From positions 186,001 to 250,000 of the forward strand of contig NZ_JAWXVZ010000003.1 of NCBI RefSeq assembly GCF_033843645.1: 64,000 nt of DNA, in the 5' to 3' direction. Of the stretch, positions 1-9,469 are shown piece by piece. The notes beneath the pieces are model-generated. The model did not search any database. It saw nothing but the letters and a program-made list of their open reading frames with translations, and was not told where the DNA came from. The stretch's first letter is position 1. Each line of letters starts with the position of its first letter. The translations under genes were made by a program, and so were the position numbers. Source of the stretch: Pseudovibrio zosterae (GTDB lineage Bacteria; Pseudomonadota; Alphaproteobacteria; Rhizobiales; Stappiaceae).

Positions 1-476
1 CGCCAAAAGAGACCATCATTTTGACTGGTCTTGCCCGCAGAGCCGAAACGCCAAGCTTCTTCTCACCTGCCGGTGATGAACACACCGGCGAATGGTTTGT
101 GCGAGAACCGAAAAAGATGGCGGAAGCACTGGGGCTGGATGCGAGCAGGACGGCGCCCTACACGGTTGATATCAACGAACTCACCGCATCTGCGGGGGAC
201 TTGCCACAGCCCGGCGAGACCCGCTTGACGTTCTCCAACAACCATTTGCAGTACGCATTCACATGGTTCGGTCTCGCTGCCACACTGATCGCGATGTACA
301 TCGCCTTTCGCATCAGCATGTGGCGCAAGAGCAAAAAGCCTGCCCCTGTTGTTGGGGATGAGGACGAGGATGATTGGGATCTGCCGCCGCCGGATGTGGA
401 AGACCGGCCCATCCGAGATCCCAAGGCTGAACTGGAAGCTGAATTCCAGAACATCAAGAACAGCAAGAAACTCTAA
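1..476 (+). CDS. SURF1 family protein, C-terminal part (5' truncated by window edge)
   Basis: The reading frame is open from base 3, so the gene starts before the window; about 157 residues remain. SURF1 proteins are inner-membrane factors for cytochrome c oxidase assembly (heme a insertion). What is visible is the C-terminal periplasmic segment, then the family hallmark NNHLQYAFTWFGLA leading into the second transmembrane helix (about 23 hydrophobic residues), and an acidic, proline-rich cytoplasmic tail ending at TAA 474-476. An internal TTG at 21 could be mistaken for a start, but the homologous sequence continues upstream of it. A cox operon probably precedes it outside the window. Confidence 0.85.
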   Translation, partial: PKETIILTGLARRAETPSFFSPAGDEHTGEWFVREPKKMAEALGLDASRTAPYTVDINELTASAGDLPQPGETRLTFSNNHLQYAFTWFGLAATLIAMYIAFRISMWRKSKKPAPVVGDEDEDDWDLPPPDVEDRPIRDPKAELEAEFQNIKNSKKL

Positions 477-482
477 TAGAAA

Positions 483-505
483 GGGGAGAGGCGATGCCTC
501 TCCCC
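483..505. terminator. Perfect hairpin between SURF1 and peroxiredoxin genes
   Basis: GGGGAGAGGC, loop GAT, GCCTCTCCCC: a 10-bp perfect stem between two convergent genes. On the minus strand it is followed by a T-rich run (TTTCTATT), so it fits best as the intrinsic terminator of the peroxiredoxin gene, and it may act both ways. Confidence 0.75.
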
Positions 506-530
506 AAAATCGTCTGGCCTGTGGATGAGC

Positions 531-1016
531 TTAAAGCAGCTCGAGCACCGCATCAGCACCGGATGTGGTTGCTTCGCCGGGAGAATCTTCAACGTTCAGC
601 GCGGTAACGGTGCCGTCCTTCACCACCATTGCATAGCGCTGAGACCGCAGCCCCATGCCAAAGCCAGAGCCATCAAGCTCAAGCCCAATGGCCTTGGTAA
701 AGTCGGCGCTGCCGTCCGCAAGGAACAGGATATCGTCACCTGCGCCGGTTGCCTTTGCCCATGCGTCCATGACGAATACGTCGTTGACCGACACGACGGC
801 GATCTCGTCTACGCCCTTCGCTTTCAGGTCCGCTGCCTTGTTTTGGAAGCCCGGCAGGTGGTTCATGTGGCATGTCGGGGTGAAAGCGCCTGGAACAGCG
901 AACAGGACAACGGTCTTGCCGTCGAAAATCTGCTTTGTGGTCAGGTTCTGCGGGCCGTCAGCGCCCGGTGTCTTGAAGCTGGCGTCCGGCAGTTTGTCGC
1001 CGATAGAGATTGTCAT
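531..1016 (-). CDS. Peroxiredoxin, Prx5/type II, single cysteine
   Basis: A 161-residue thioredoxin-fold peroxidase that reduces H2O2 and alkyl hydroperoxides with thiol donors in the cytoplasm. The peroxidatic motif PGAFTPTC is present with Cys49; the later conserved Arg is in GLRSQRYAM. No other cysteine is present, so it must resolve as a one-Cys enzyme, using glutaredoxin or glutathione as partner (inference from Prx5 relatives). The length is normal for the family. Start ATG at 1016. It is monocistronic with its own terminator at 483-505, convergent with SURF1. Confidence 0.93.
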   Translation of the reverse strand: MTISIGDKLPDASFKTPGADGPQNLTTKQIFDGKTVVLFAVPGAFTPTCHMNHLPGFQNKAADLKAKGVDEIAVVSVNDVFVMDAWAKATGAGDDILFLADGSADFTKAIGLELDGSGFGMGLRSQRYAMVVKDGTVTALNVEDSPGEATTSGADAVLELL

Positions 1017-1192
1017 GGGTTCAGTCCTCCGATCCGGAATTGCAGGCTTTTGGCTGCAAAAGGGGGTAGAGCGCCGCGCGCACTGTTTGTGGAAAGCGCG
1101 CTAACGCACCTTTGGGGTGTGCTCGCTCATTGCCAGCCACCCACGGTACACCTAGGAATTTAACTTAGAAACGCAAGTTCCGCAGTCGTCCA

Positions 1193-2056
1193 CTACGATC
1201 TTTTTTCCTTGGCTCTCGGCGGCAAGGAGAGGGCTGCTTCCTGTTCAACGGCCCCTTGCGGGGTGATCAGCGTAAGCCGCAGGTCAAGTTCCTGCAGGTC
1301 TTTGGGGAAACCGGTCAGCGGCAACTGCCAACGCGCAATGTGATCACTGCTTTCAAGACGCTTGGGAACGCTGTTGTAAGATCCCTCCGGCCCCTCAACA
1401 AACAGGTCGTAGGCGGTGCTCTCCGTAGTGCTTACCGGAGCAGAGAAAGTAATCACGGGGGCGCTGTCCGTCGGCACAACTGCAATCTCGGTGACAGGCG
1501 CATTGCCGTTTGCCTGCGCAGGCAATTTGGCAAAGGCGGCCTCAATGATGGCGTCTGCCTCGGCATCTTCTGTCGTATGACGCGGCAGCACCAATGACAG
1601 CTCTTGCTGTTCTGGAATGCAGATGTGCTGACACACGCCAAAGGTGACGGTCATGTTGAGTACGGTGGTTCGCGCATCGCTCTGACGCTGCAACTTAAGC
1701 GGGAGGATGACGTTTCCGTCATAGATAAGCGATGTGGAGAAACCGTCGCTGTAGCGCTTGGGGGCGGGGAACAGGAGTTCCGCATTCGCAAGGTTCGTTG
1801 AACCGTTGAAACTGGCTTCTGTGGGAATGCCTGCCTCTCCCGGATAGCGCCAATAGGTGTGCCAACCCGGCTCCAGCTGAAACTCGAGGCCGGCCTTATA
1901 AGTGCCGTCATCTTCCGGTGTGCTGGCTCTGATGAGCCGCACAGCGCCGCCTTCTACTTCGAACCATTCCGTGCCGATGGCACGGTCTGCAAAAGCGGGT
2001 GTGGCCGCCACGGCAGCACTAAGGTAAACCAGAGAGAGAGCGAGTTTTTTGATCAT
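1193..2056 (-). CDS. DsbD N-terminal (alpha) domain-like periplasmic protein
   Basis: The 287 residues begin with a clear Sec signal peptide (KK, hydrophobic run, cleavage near AFADRA). The body resembles the immunoglobulin-like DsbD-alpha domain: WHTYWRYPGEAGIPTE and FGVCQHICIPEQQEL, the latter carrying the closely spaced cysteine pair used in thiol exchange. Unlike full DsbD it has neither the membrane electron-transport domain nor the C-terminal thioredoxin domain, so it is a stand-alone alpha-type protein; it probably takes reducing equivalents from a membrane partner such as a CcdA-like protein encoded elsewhere (inference). The neighbouring peroxiredoxin gene is on the same strand, but with a 176-bp gap. 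Confidence 0.8.
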   Translation of the reverse strand: MIKKLALSLVYLSAAVAATPAFADRAIGTEWFEVEGGAVRLIRASTPEDDGTYKAGLEFQLEPGWHTYWRYPGEAGIPTEASFNGSTNLANAELLFPAPKRYSDGFSTSLIYDGNVILPLKLQRQSDARTTVLNMTVTFGVCQHICIPEQQELSLVLPRHTTEDAEADAIIEAAFAKLPAQANGNAPVTEIAVVPTDSAPVITFSAPVSTTESTAYDLFVEGPEGSYNSVPKRLESSDHIARWQLPLTGFPKDLQELDLRLTLITPQGAVEQEAALSLPPRAKEKRS

Positions 2057-2275
2057 GGTCTCCGTTTACAAGGAGCTTTTAACAAGTGCCAGTTACATTC
2101 ATTGAACCGAGGTCAACTCTTTGAGAGCCACTGTTAGTAGTGAGGACCAACTGCCATGATAATTGGGAAATCGACCTAAGAAGCCGTTAATTTTACAAGT
2201 GGCAGATTGCAAAGCCGCTGCAATGCGGTAGGCTCTGATTCGAATGGAGCTTCGTAAAAAGGAGATGAGGCTGGT

Positions 2276-2872
2276 ATGTCCTCTGAAGCCGACGGCAGCT
2301 ATATGGATGGACAATTTCTGATTGCGATGCCGACCATGGAAGACGGTCGCTTTGCGCATTCAGTAATCTACCTGTGCGCGCATTCCGATGAAGGTGCCAT
2401 GGGAATTGTGCTCAATCAACCGGCCAACAACATCACCTTCGAAGAGCTTTTGAGCCAGCTCGAAATCATTCCCGAGGATGGCGGCATCTTGCTGCCGAAC
2501 GAGCTGCAGGACATGCAGGTTCATCGCGGCGGCCCGGTTGAAACCGGGCGCGGTTTCGTTCTGCACACGGATGATTTTTACATCGAGAGTTCCAGTCTTC
2601 CCATCAACGATGGGGTATGCCTGACGGCGACCGTGGAAATCCTGCGCGCGCTGGCGGAAGGCCGGGGGCCAAAGCAGGCCATGTTGGCGCTTGGGTATGC
2701 CGGATGGGCGCCCGGGCAGTTGGAAGCCGAGATACACGCAAATGGCTGGCTGACGTGCCGTGCGGACCCTTCGCTGATTTTCGATGTGGACTCCGAAGAC
2801 AAATGGCGCACAGCCCTTGGCATCCTCGGCATTGATCCGGGCATGCTCTCCAGCGAAGCCGGGCACGCCTGA
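2276..2872 (+). CDS. YqgE/AlgH family protein
   Basis: A 198-residue member of the UPF0301/YqgE/AlgH family, with the typical opening DGQFLIAMPTMEDGRFAHSVIYLCAH, the MGIVLNQPANN block and the C-terminal GYAGWAPGQLEAEI motif. AlgH was named for an effect on alginate regulation in Pseudomonas, but the molecular function is not established. ATG 2276 follows a purine-rich AAGGAGATGAGG. Divergent from the DsbD-like gene across a 219-bp gap that should hold both promoters. Confidence 0.92.
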   Translation: MSSEADGSYMDGQFLIAMPTMEDGRFAHSVIYLCAHSDEGAMGIVLNQPANNITFEELLSQLEIIPEDGGILLPNELQDMQVHRGGPVETGRGFVLHTDDFYIESSSLPINDGVCLTATVEILRALAEGRGPKQAMLALGYAGWAPGQLEAEIHANGWLTCRADPSLIFDVDSEDKWRTALGILGIDPGMLSSEAGHA

Positions 2873-3074
2873 TCTCCCTCAAATGTGATGGGTATCCCCA
2901 AGGTGCGTGTTCGCTAGTGCGCGAACTCTGGAAAACTGCTATCTGATTTGACGGGCGAGTGGATCTGGCGTTTAACGCTGACCCGCTGGCTTGCCTGTTG
3001 GCGTCCCTAACGGTAGTGTGCGCCGGCTAAAACGGCGAAAGACTGAAATACGCAGTCGCAAAGGATTAAGAGTG

Positions 3075-4481
3075 GTGAAATACGTAAGCACGCGCGGTGA
3101 AGCTCCGGAACTCAATTTTTCCGAGGTGTTGCTCACAGGTCTGGCGCGCGATGGAGGGCTTTACGTCCCAGCGGAATGGCCGGAACTTTCCGCCGAAAAA
3201 ATCGCCAGCTTCGCAGGTAAACCATACACGCACGTTGCCTATGAGGTGATCGCTCCCTTCGTTGGTGATGCGATCCCGGAAGCCGATCTCAAGCGCATGA
3301 TTGCCGAAGCCTACGGCACGTTTGCGCATCAGGCGGTAACTCCTCTGGTTCAGACCGGACCCAACACCTTTGTGCTGGAACTCTTCCATGGCACCACGCT
3401 GGCCTTCAAAGACGTGGCCATGCAGTTGCTTGGGCGTCTCATGGACTATGTTCTGGCGGAGCAGGGAAAGCGCGCCACCATTGTGGGTGCCACCTCAGGT
3501 GACACGGGCGGCGCAGCAATTGACGCGTTCCGAGGCCGAGAACGCACCGATGTCTACATCCTGTTCCCCAATGGACGGGTTTCCCCGGTTCAGCGCCGTC
3601 AGATGACCACTGCAGAAGATGCAAACATTTACGCATTGGCGCTCAATGGTAACTTCGATGACTGCCAAGCCATCGTGAAGGACCTGTTCAATGACTTCAC
3701 GTTCCGTGAAAACGTGTCTCTGGCGGGTGTGAATTCCATCAACTGGGCGCGCATTGTGGCCCAGGTTGTATACTATTTCGTGGCTGCAACGGCTCTTGGT
3801 GCACCGGGCCGCAAAGTTTCCTTCACCGTGCCAACCGGCAACTTCGGCGACATCTTTGCAGGCTATGTAGCCAAGAAGATGGGGCTGCCAATTGATCAGC
3901 TTGTGATTGCAACCAACACGAACGACATTCTAGCCCGCACGCTGGAAACTGGCCGCTACGAGACCCGTGGTGTTGTTGCAACGACTTCTCCGTCCATGGA
4001 CATTCAGGTTTCGTCCAACTTTGAACGCCTCCTGTTCGAAGCTGGCGATCGGGACGGCGCAATGATCCGCCGTCACATGTCAGGCCTCAAGCAATCCGGC
4101 GCATTTGAACTGAGCGAACCTGTTCTGGAGCGTATCCGCGCCGATTTTGGTGCAGGCCGTGCCACCGAAGACGAGGTGGCAGAAACAATCAAAACAACGC
4201 TGGACCAGTCCGCATATCTTCTCGACCCGCACACTGCAACCGGTGTGCATGTGGCAAAAGCCTATGAGAAGGATGGCGTGCCCATGGTCGTTCTTGCGAC
4301 GGCCCATCCAGCAAAATTCCCCGATGCGGTAGAGCAAGCCAGCGGACAGCGTCCCGGCCTTCCGGCGCATCTCAGCGACCTATTTGAGCGCGAAGAAAAA
4401 TACACTGTCTTGCCTGCCGATACGGATGCGATCAAGGATCATGTTCTATTGACTGCTCGTGCCGTGAACGCGCAGGTATAA
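3075..4481 (+). CDS. thrC: Threonine synthase
   Basis: A PLP enzyme (468 residues) converting O-phosphohomoserine to threonine, the last step of threonine synthesis; homoserine kinase is at 10875-11840. The PLP lysine lies in LAFKDVAMQLLGR; GATSGDTGGAA and PTGNFGDIFAGY are the phosphate and cofactor-binding loops. The frame is open upstream to TTG 2991, but GTG 3075 gives the family-typical MKYVSTRG opening and has AAGGATT upstream; GTG 3072 is an equally spaced alternative. The next gene starts 3 bp after the stop, so thrC and the M16 protease are co-transcribed. Confidence 0.95.
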   Translation: MKYVSTRGEAPELNFSEVLLTGLARDGGLYVPAEWPELSAEKIASFAGKPYTHVAYEVIAPFVGDAIPEADLKRMIAEAYGTFAHQAVTPLVQTGPNTFVLELFHGTTLAFKDVAMQLLGRLMDYVLAEQGKRATIVGATSGDTGGAAIDAFRGRERTDVYILFPNGRVSPVQRRQMTTAEDANIYALALNGNFDDCQAIVKDLFNDFTFRENVSLAGVNSINWARIVAQVVYYFVAATALGAPGRKVSFTVPTGNFGDIFAGYVAKKMGLPIDQLVIATNTNDILARTLETGRYETRGVVATTSPSMDIQVSSNFERLLFEAGDRDGAMIRRHMSGLKQSGAFELSEPVLERIRADFGAGRATEDEVAETIKTTLDQSAYLLDPHTATGVHVAKAYEKDGVPMVVLATAHPAKFPDAVEQASGQRPGLPAHLSDLFEREEKYTVLPADTDAIKDHVLLTARAVNAQV

Positions 4482-4484
4482 AGA

Positions 4485-5762
4485 ATGACAGTAAAAACGA
4501 CACGTTTAGACAACGGACTCATTGTACTCACTGATGACATGCCACACCTGAAGACAGCCGCTTTGGGCGTCTGGGTGAAGACCGGCTCCCGCAGCGAAGA
4601 TGCCGCCGAGAACGGCATCACGCACCTGCTGGAGCATATGGCATTCAAAGGCACGCAAACCCGCTCCGCTCTGGATATTGCTGAGCAGGTGGAAGCTGTT
4701 GGCGGCGAAGTGAACGCCTCCACGAGCGTGGAACACACCAACTACTATCTTCGAATGCTGGCGGAAGATGTGCCGCTTGGCGTGGATATTCTCTCAGACA
4801 TCCTGCAGCATTCCGTGCTGGACCTTGAAGAGCTTACCCGAGAAAAGCAGGTGATCCTTCAGGAAATCGGTGCCGCCATGGATACGCCGGAAGATCAGGC
4901 CTTTGATCTGCTCCTGGAAACCGCATGGCCCGATCAGTCCCTCGGCCGTCCGATCCTCGGTACACCCGAGACGGTAACCAGCTTCACGCCAGAAGCCATT
5001 CGCGCCTACATGGACAAGCACTACACCGCCTCCAACATGGTGCTCTCGGCAGCAGGCCGGGTTGATCATGACAAGTTCGTCGCCATTGCCCAGGAAAAAT
5101 TTGGTGACCTGACAGCAAACGAGGCAACGGCACCAGTCGCCTCCAAATACGTCGGCGGCGAGGCTTCGGTAGAGCGTGATCTTCAGGAAGTTCAGATTAT
5201 TCTGGGTTTTGAAGGGTGCTCCTATCAGGACAAGGACTATTATGCCGTTCAGATCCTGGCGTCGGTGCTGGGCGGCGGCATGTCGTCCCGCCTGTTTCAG
5301 GAGATACGCGAGAAGCGCGGTTTGTGCTACTCGATCTATTCGTTCCACTGGGCGTTCGACGACAGTGGGATGTTCGCAATTCACTCGGCCACCAGCGCTG
5401 AGCACACAGCCAAGCTGATGGATGTGCTTATTCAGGAGCTGAACGCGGCTGTTGCGAATATCGAAGACAAGGAAATTGACCGCGCCAAAGCGCAGACCCG
5501 AGCAGGCTTGATGATGGCGCTGGAAAGCCCGGCGGCCCGTGCGTCTCAGATCGCCCGTCAGACCCTGATCTTTGGCGAGACCATCGATGCGGAAGAACTC
5601 CGCCGTCGGGTCGATGCGGTTACCAGAGAGGACGTTTGCCGTGTTGCACAGCGCGTGTTTTATGGCAAACAACCAACACTGGTTCATGTGGGGCCAAAGT
5701 CCGAGATGCCAACATTGGCTCAGATCTCGCAGAGATTGAACGAGGCAGGTGTGGTGTCCTAG
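4485..5762 (+). CDS. M16 family zinc peptidase (mitochondrial processing peptidase-like)
   Basis: A 425-residue inverzincin. The zinc signature HLLEH sits at about residue 48, with the distal glutamate in EVEAVGGEVNASTSVEHTNYY, so the catalytic site is intact. The C-terminal half is the inactive M16 repeat, with the RLFQEIREKRGLCYSIYS block. Alphaproteobacterial single-chain homologues are the nearest relatives of the mitochondrial processing peptidase beta subunit; the natural bacterial substrates are mostly unknown. It is coupled to thrC (3-bp gap) and followed after 15 bp by a GNAT gene, an order commonly seen in Hyphomicrobiales. Confidence 0.93.
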   Translation: MTVKTTRLDNGLIVLTDDMPHLKTAALGVWVKTGSRSEDAAENGITHLLEHMAFKGTQTRSALDIAEQVEAVGGEVNASTSVEHTNYYLRMLAEDVPLGVDILSDILQHSVLDLEELTREKQVILQEIGAAMDTPEDQAFDLLLETAWPDQSLGRPILGTPETVTSFTPEAIRAYMDKHYTASNMVLSAAGRVDHDKFVAIAQEKFGDLTANEATAPVASKYVGGEASVERDLQEVQIILGFEGCSYQDKDYYAVQILASVLGGGMSSRLFQEIREKRGLCYSIYSFHWAFDDSGMFAIHSATSAEHTAKLMDVLIQELNAAVANIEDKEIDRAKAQTRAGLMMALESPAARASQIARQTLIFGETIDAEELRRRVDAVTREDVCRVAQRVFYGKQPTLVHVGPKSEMPTLAQISQRLNEAGVVS

Positions 5763-5777
5763 GCAAAGAGGGGAGGC

Positions 5778-6422
5778 ATGGCTTTGGATGTCATGTTCTT
5801 TCGCTTTTCTGGAGGCGAGGAGCAGCCAACGCTGCTGACAAAAGATGTGATCCTGCGCCCGCCGTCCGTCTCGGACTATGAGGCGTGGTCGCAGGTGCGT
5901 CTTGAAAGCCGAGAGTTCTTGCAGCCATGGGAGCCGACCTGGCCACCAACGGACCTGCTTCGCACGGCTTTCAAGACGCGCATTCGCCGCTATTCCAGAG
6001 AACGCCGTGATGGGACGGGTTACGCCTTTTTCCTGTTCAATCGACATAGTGAAGAGCTGATGGGCGGCTTGACTCTGTCTAATGTGCGCCGCGGAGTGAC
6101 TCAGGCCTGTACCCTCGGTTACTGGATGGGGGTTCGGTATGCTGGCAAAGGGTTCATGCGCCAATCTGTGAGCCGCTTGCTGCCATTCGTTTTTGAGGAA
6201 CTCAAGCTGCACCGGCTGGAAGCTGCTTGCTTGCCGCACAATGAAGCCTCCATCAACCTGTTGAAGCGCGTGGGATTTCAGCAGGAGGGCTATGCGCGGC
6301 GCTATCTTTACATCAACGGCCAGTGGCAAGATCATTTGTTGTTCGCCATCCTCAAAGATGACGCTGAGTATTCTGACACAATCTCGCCGCAAACTCAGCC
6401 GGATGGGGAAAACGGCCACTAG
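5778..6422 (+). CDS. GNAT N-acetyltransferase, RimJ/RimL type
   Basis: A 214-residue acetyl-CoA-dependent N-acetyltransferase of the RimJ/RimL subgroup, whose known members acetylate the N-terminal residue of ribosomal proteins. The acetyl-CoA loop region is GYWMGVRYAGKGFMRQSV, and the C-terminal signature is LEAACLPHNEASINLLKRVG. It starts 15 bp after the M16 protease gene behind GAGGGGAGGC, so it is probably the third gene of the thrC operon. The substrate cannot be read from the sequence. Confidence 0.9.
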   Translation: MALDVMFFRFSGGEEQPTLLTKDVILRPPSVSDYEAWSQVRLESREFLQPWEPTWPPTDLLRTAFKTRIRRYSRERRDGTGYAFFLFNRHSEELMGGLTLSNVRRGVTQACTLGYWMGVRYAGKGFMRQSVSRLLPFVFEELKLHRLEAACLPHNEASINLLKRVGFQQEGYARRYLYINGQWQDHLLFAILKDDAEYSDTISPQTQPDGENGH

Positions 6423-6470
6423 ATTAGTCTTACCCACGTGAACCCTTAGCCATAGCGCTGTAAACAAAGC

Positions 6471-9410
6471 ATGGCTAATATTCGGGCGAATTATTTGGGG
6501 CGTTCGTCGGGGCGACTTCAACGGAGTTATGCGGTGCGCGATTTTACAACGCGATTTTTAGTTCTGGTTTGTGCATTCTTCGCTTTCTTCGGAGCGCGAG
6601 CGATGGCGCTGGAAGCCGTGGTGGTCCCTCAAGATGTGGACGCTCTGGAACTGACGGACGTGATCGACATCTACGCCGCTCGGTCCTCCAGCATTCAGGT
6701 TTCCACGGCACCGGGCATGGACGGCATCGTGCGCCGGATCGAGGTGCGCTCGACAGACGATAAAGCGTCCTATTGGGGCGTGTTTGCCCTTTCCAATCCG
6801 GGTAACGAGCAGATCGACCGCCTTCTGGTGGCGCCCAACTACAAGATGGTGAATGCAGGGGTGCTGCGCCCGGACCTTGGCGCAGACCGCATCATCTCAG
6901 TAACGCCAAGTCAGGGCATTCCGCCAGAACGCCAGACCAGCTCGGAAGCGGATGTGTTCAACATCACGCTTGATCCGGGCGCGGTGGTGACGTTCGTGGT
7001 GGAAATGAACTCCTCGCGCCTTCCCGAGCTGCGCTTATGGAAGCCAGACGCCTACAAGGACAACATCAACGCTTACTCGCTGTACCGAGGGATTGTTCTG
7101 GGTATTGCCGGTTTGCTGGCGCTGTTCCTGACAATCCTGTTTGTGGTCAAGGGCACGGTCCTGTTCCCTGCAACAGCGGCCATGGCGTGGGCCGTCATGG
7201 CTTATCTGTGTATTGATTTCGGGTTCTGGAGCCTTGTGTTTGGCCGAACTTTTGCGCAGGTGCAGCTTTATCGCTCCATTGCGGAGATCAGCTTGACCGC
7301 GGCAATGGTCGTGTTCCTTTACGCCTACCTCAACCTGAACCGCTGGAATATTCACTACACCCATTTGGCGCTCTCCATGCTGATCATGGTGCTCGGCCTG
7401 TTTGGCTTGGCCCTGTGGGACCCAACAATTGCTGCTGGCGTCTCCCGCATCCTGTTCAGCGTCTTTGCCGTGGGCGGTTTCGCGCTGATCCTCGTGCTCG
7501 CTTTCCAAGGCTTTGAGCGCGCGATCATGTTGATCCCGACATGGTTCTTGTTGCTGGTCTGGATGATGGGCGTTTGGGCAACCGCGACAGGCGCGCTCAG
7601 CTCTGATCTTGCCCAGCCAGCATTGTCTGGCGGTCTCGTTCTCATCATCATGCTCATTGGTTTCACGGTGATGCAGCATGCCTTTGCAGGCGGCTCTCTG
7701 AACAATGGCATGGTGAGCGACATGGAGCGCAAGTCTCTCGCGCTCACCGGGTCCGGTGACATCATCTGGGACTGGGATGTGGACCGCGATCGCATCTACA
7801 CAAGCCACGAACTTGAGGAAAGCCTAGGCCTGCAAGAAGCCGCGCTGGATGGCCCGGCGCGTGAGTGGCTGGAGCATTTGCACCCGCAAGATCGAGATCT
7901 GTTCCGGGGAACGCTGGACGCCGTGATCGACCAGCGCCGGGGCAAGGTCAATCAGATCTTCCGTTTGCGCGGTCTTGATGGTCACTACCGCTGGTTCCGC
8001 CTGCGCGCCCGCCCGGTGATCGGGTCTGATGGCGAAGTCATCCGCTGCGTGGGCACCCTGTTTGATGTCACCTCGCAGAAGATGGCCGAAGAGCGTCTGA
8101 TGCATGACGCGGTACACGACAACCTGACCGGCTTGCCAAACCGTGAGCTGTTCATGGACCGAGTGGCCGCGGCTATTGCACGCTTCAGGGCTGAGGGAAC
8201 CGGCTGCCCAACCCTGATCTTGCTGGATCTGGACCGCTTCAAGCAGGTCAATGACAGCATCGGTCAGGCAGCAGGCGATAGCATGCTGTTGACAGCAGCG
8301 CGCCGCCTGTCTCGCCAAATGAAACCACAGGACTCTTTGGCGCGCATTACGGCTGACACCTTTGCCATTCTCATCGTTTCCGAGCAGGAGGCTGAAAACA
8401 TTGCCAGCTTCTCTGACCAGCTGCGCACGATCTTGCGCACGCCGGTCACGTTTGGCGAGCAGGAAGTGTTCCTCACTGCGTCGATCGGGACGGCCATTCT
8501 GGATGGCGCGGAGGATCGGGCCTCTGATCTCATGCGCGATGCGGAAATTGCGCTGAACCACGCCAAGCGTCTGGGCGGCGACCGTGTAGAAGTGTTCCGC
8601 CCAACCCTGCGCCCGATTGCACAGAACACGCTGGCTCTGGACAATGATCTGCGCTCTGCCATGCAGAAAGATCAGATCAAGGTCTTCTTCCAGCCAATCG
8701 TGCGACTGGCTGACAAGTCGATTGCCGGTTTTGAGGCGCTTGCCCGCTGGGAGCATCCAACACGTGGTCTGATCCCGCCTGCGGATTTCATTCCGATTGC
8801 AGAAGAAACGGGTCTCATCAACGAGCTTGGGCTTCTTATCCTCGATAAGGGCGCGACACAGCTTGCCAAATGGCAGCGGTTGTTCAAGCACAATGTGCCG
8901 CTGTTCATCTCCGTGAACATCTCCTCGCGCCAGCTCCTTAAGCACGACCTGATCAATGACGTGAAAGCGGTCCTGTCCCGCACGGCGCTGACACCGGGCT
9001 CCCTGAAACTGGAGTTGACCGAGTCACTCGTCATGCAGAACCCGGAGTTTTCCGTGAAGGTGCTGGAGCGTCTGCGTGGTCTGGGCGCGGGGCTGTCGCT
9101 GGATGACTTCGGTACGGGCTATTCTTCCTTGAGCTATTTGCAGCGCTTCCAGTTCGACACCATCAAGATTGACCAGTCATTCGTGCGTCCTAACGGCCAA
9201 AGCGCACGCCCTGTCATTCTGCGGTCCATTATCGCGCTGGGGCATGACTTGGGCATGGAAGTGGTTGCCGAGGGCGCAGAGACGGAATCTGACTCTCTAG
9301 AGCTGTACCAGATGGGCTGCGAGTATGCGCAGGGCTATCTATATGGTCAGCCAATGACAGCGGTGGATGCGGACAAGCTGCTGAAGGATCAGTATCACCA
9401 TCACGCTTGA
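6471..9410 (+). CDS. Membrane EAL phosphodiesterase with PAS and degenerate GGDEF domains
   Basis: A 979-residue c-di-GMP signalling protein. Order: N-terminal membrane anchor and a periplasmic sensor region (about 40-195), about seven membrane helices (about 205-410, 7TMR-DISM-like), a PAS domain (about 425-540), GGDEF-like domain (about 545-715) and EAL domain (about 725-975). The GGDEF signature is replaced by TADTF, so cyclase activity is unlikely. The EAL domain keeps EALARW, the Asn of NISSRQ, ELTES, DDFGTGYSSL, IKID and VAEGAE, as needed for c-di-GMP hydrolysis. Predicted role: lowering c-di-GMP in response to a periplasmic or membrane cue. Confidence 0.92.
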   Translation: MANIRANYLGRSSGRLQRSYAVRDFTTRFLVLVCAFFAFFGARAMALEAVVVPQDVDALELTDVIDIYAARSSSIQVSTAPGMDGIVRRIEVRSTDDKASYWGVFALSNPGNEQIDRLLVAPNYKMVNAGVLRPDLGADRIISVTPSQGIPPERQTSSEADVFNITLDPGAVVTFVVEMNSSRLPELRLWKPDAYKDNINAYSLYRGIVLGIAGLLALFLTILFVVKGTVLFPATAAMAWAVMAYLCIDFGFWSLVFGRTFAQVQLYRSIAEISLTAAMVVFLYAYLNLNRWNIHYTHLALSMLIMVLGLFGLALWDPTIAAGVSRILFSVFAVGGFALILVLAFQGFERAIMLIPTWFLLLVWMMGVWATATGALSSDLAQPALSGGLVLIIMLIGFTVMQHAFAGGSLNNGMVSDMERKSLALTGSGDIIWDWDVDRDRIYTSHELEESLGLQEAALDGPAREWLEHLHPQDRDLFRGTLDAVIDQRRGKVNQIFRLRGLDGHYRWFRLRARPVIGSDGEVIRCVGTLFDVTSQKMAEERLMHDAVHDNLTGLPNRELFMDRVAAAIARFRAEGTGCPTLILLDLDRFKQVNDSIGQAAGDSMLLTAARRLSRQMKPQDSLARITADTFAILIVSEQEAENIASFSDQLRTILRTPVTFGEQEVFLTASIGTAILDGAEDRASDLMRDAEIALNHAKRLGGDRVEVFRPTLRPIAQNTLALDNDLRSAMQKDQIKVFFQPIVRLADKSIAGFEALARWEHPTRGLIPPADFIPIAEETGLINELGLLILDKGATQLAKWQRLFKHNVPLFISVNISSRQLLKHDLINDVKAVLSRTALTPGSLKLELTESLVMQNPEFSVKVLERLRGLGAGLSLDDFGTGYSSLSYLQRFQFDTIKIDQSFVRPNGQSARPVILRSIIALGHDLGMEVVAEGAETESDSLELYQMGCEYAQGYLYGQPMTAVDADKLLKDQYHHHA

Positions 9411-9436
9411 GGCGGGGGGCTAGCTGTAGAAACTAG

Positions 9437-9462
9437 AAAGGGACCTCAGCGGTCCCTCTTTA
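9437..9462. terminator. Intrinsic terminator between convergent genes
   Basis: AGGGACC, loop TCAGC, GGTCCCT, then CTTT on the plus strand and a T-run on the minus strand (CTTTCTAG). It serves the EAL gene and probably also the lipid kinase gene on the other strand. Confidence 0.8.
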
Positions 9463-9469
9463 GTGTGTC

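Noticed and set aside
4794..6521. 575-codon open frame on the minus strand
   Set aside because: It lies antisense to the M16 protease and GNAT genes, whose motifs are intact; its translation matches no family and reflects codon bias of the sense strand.
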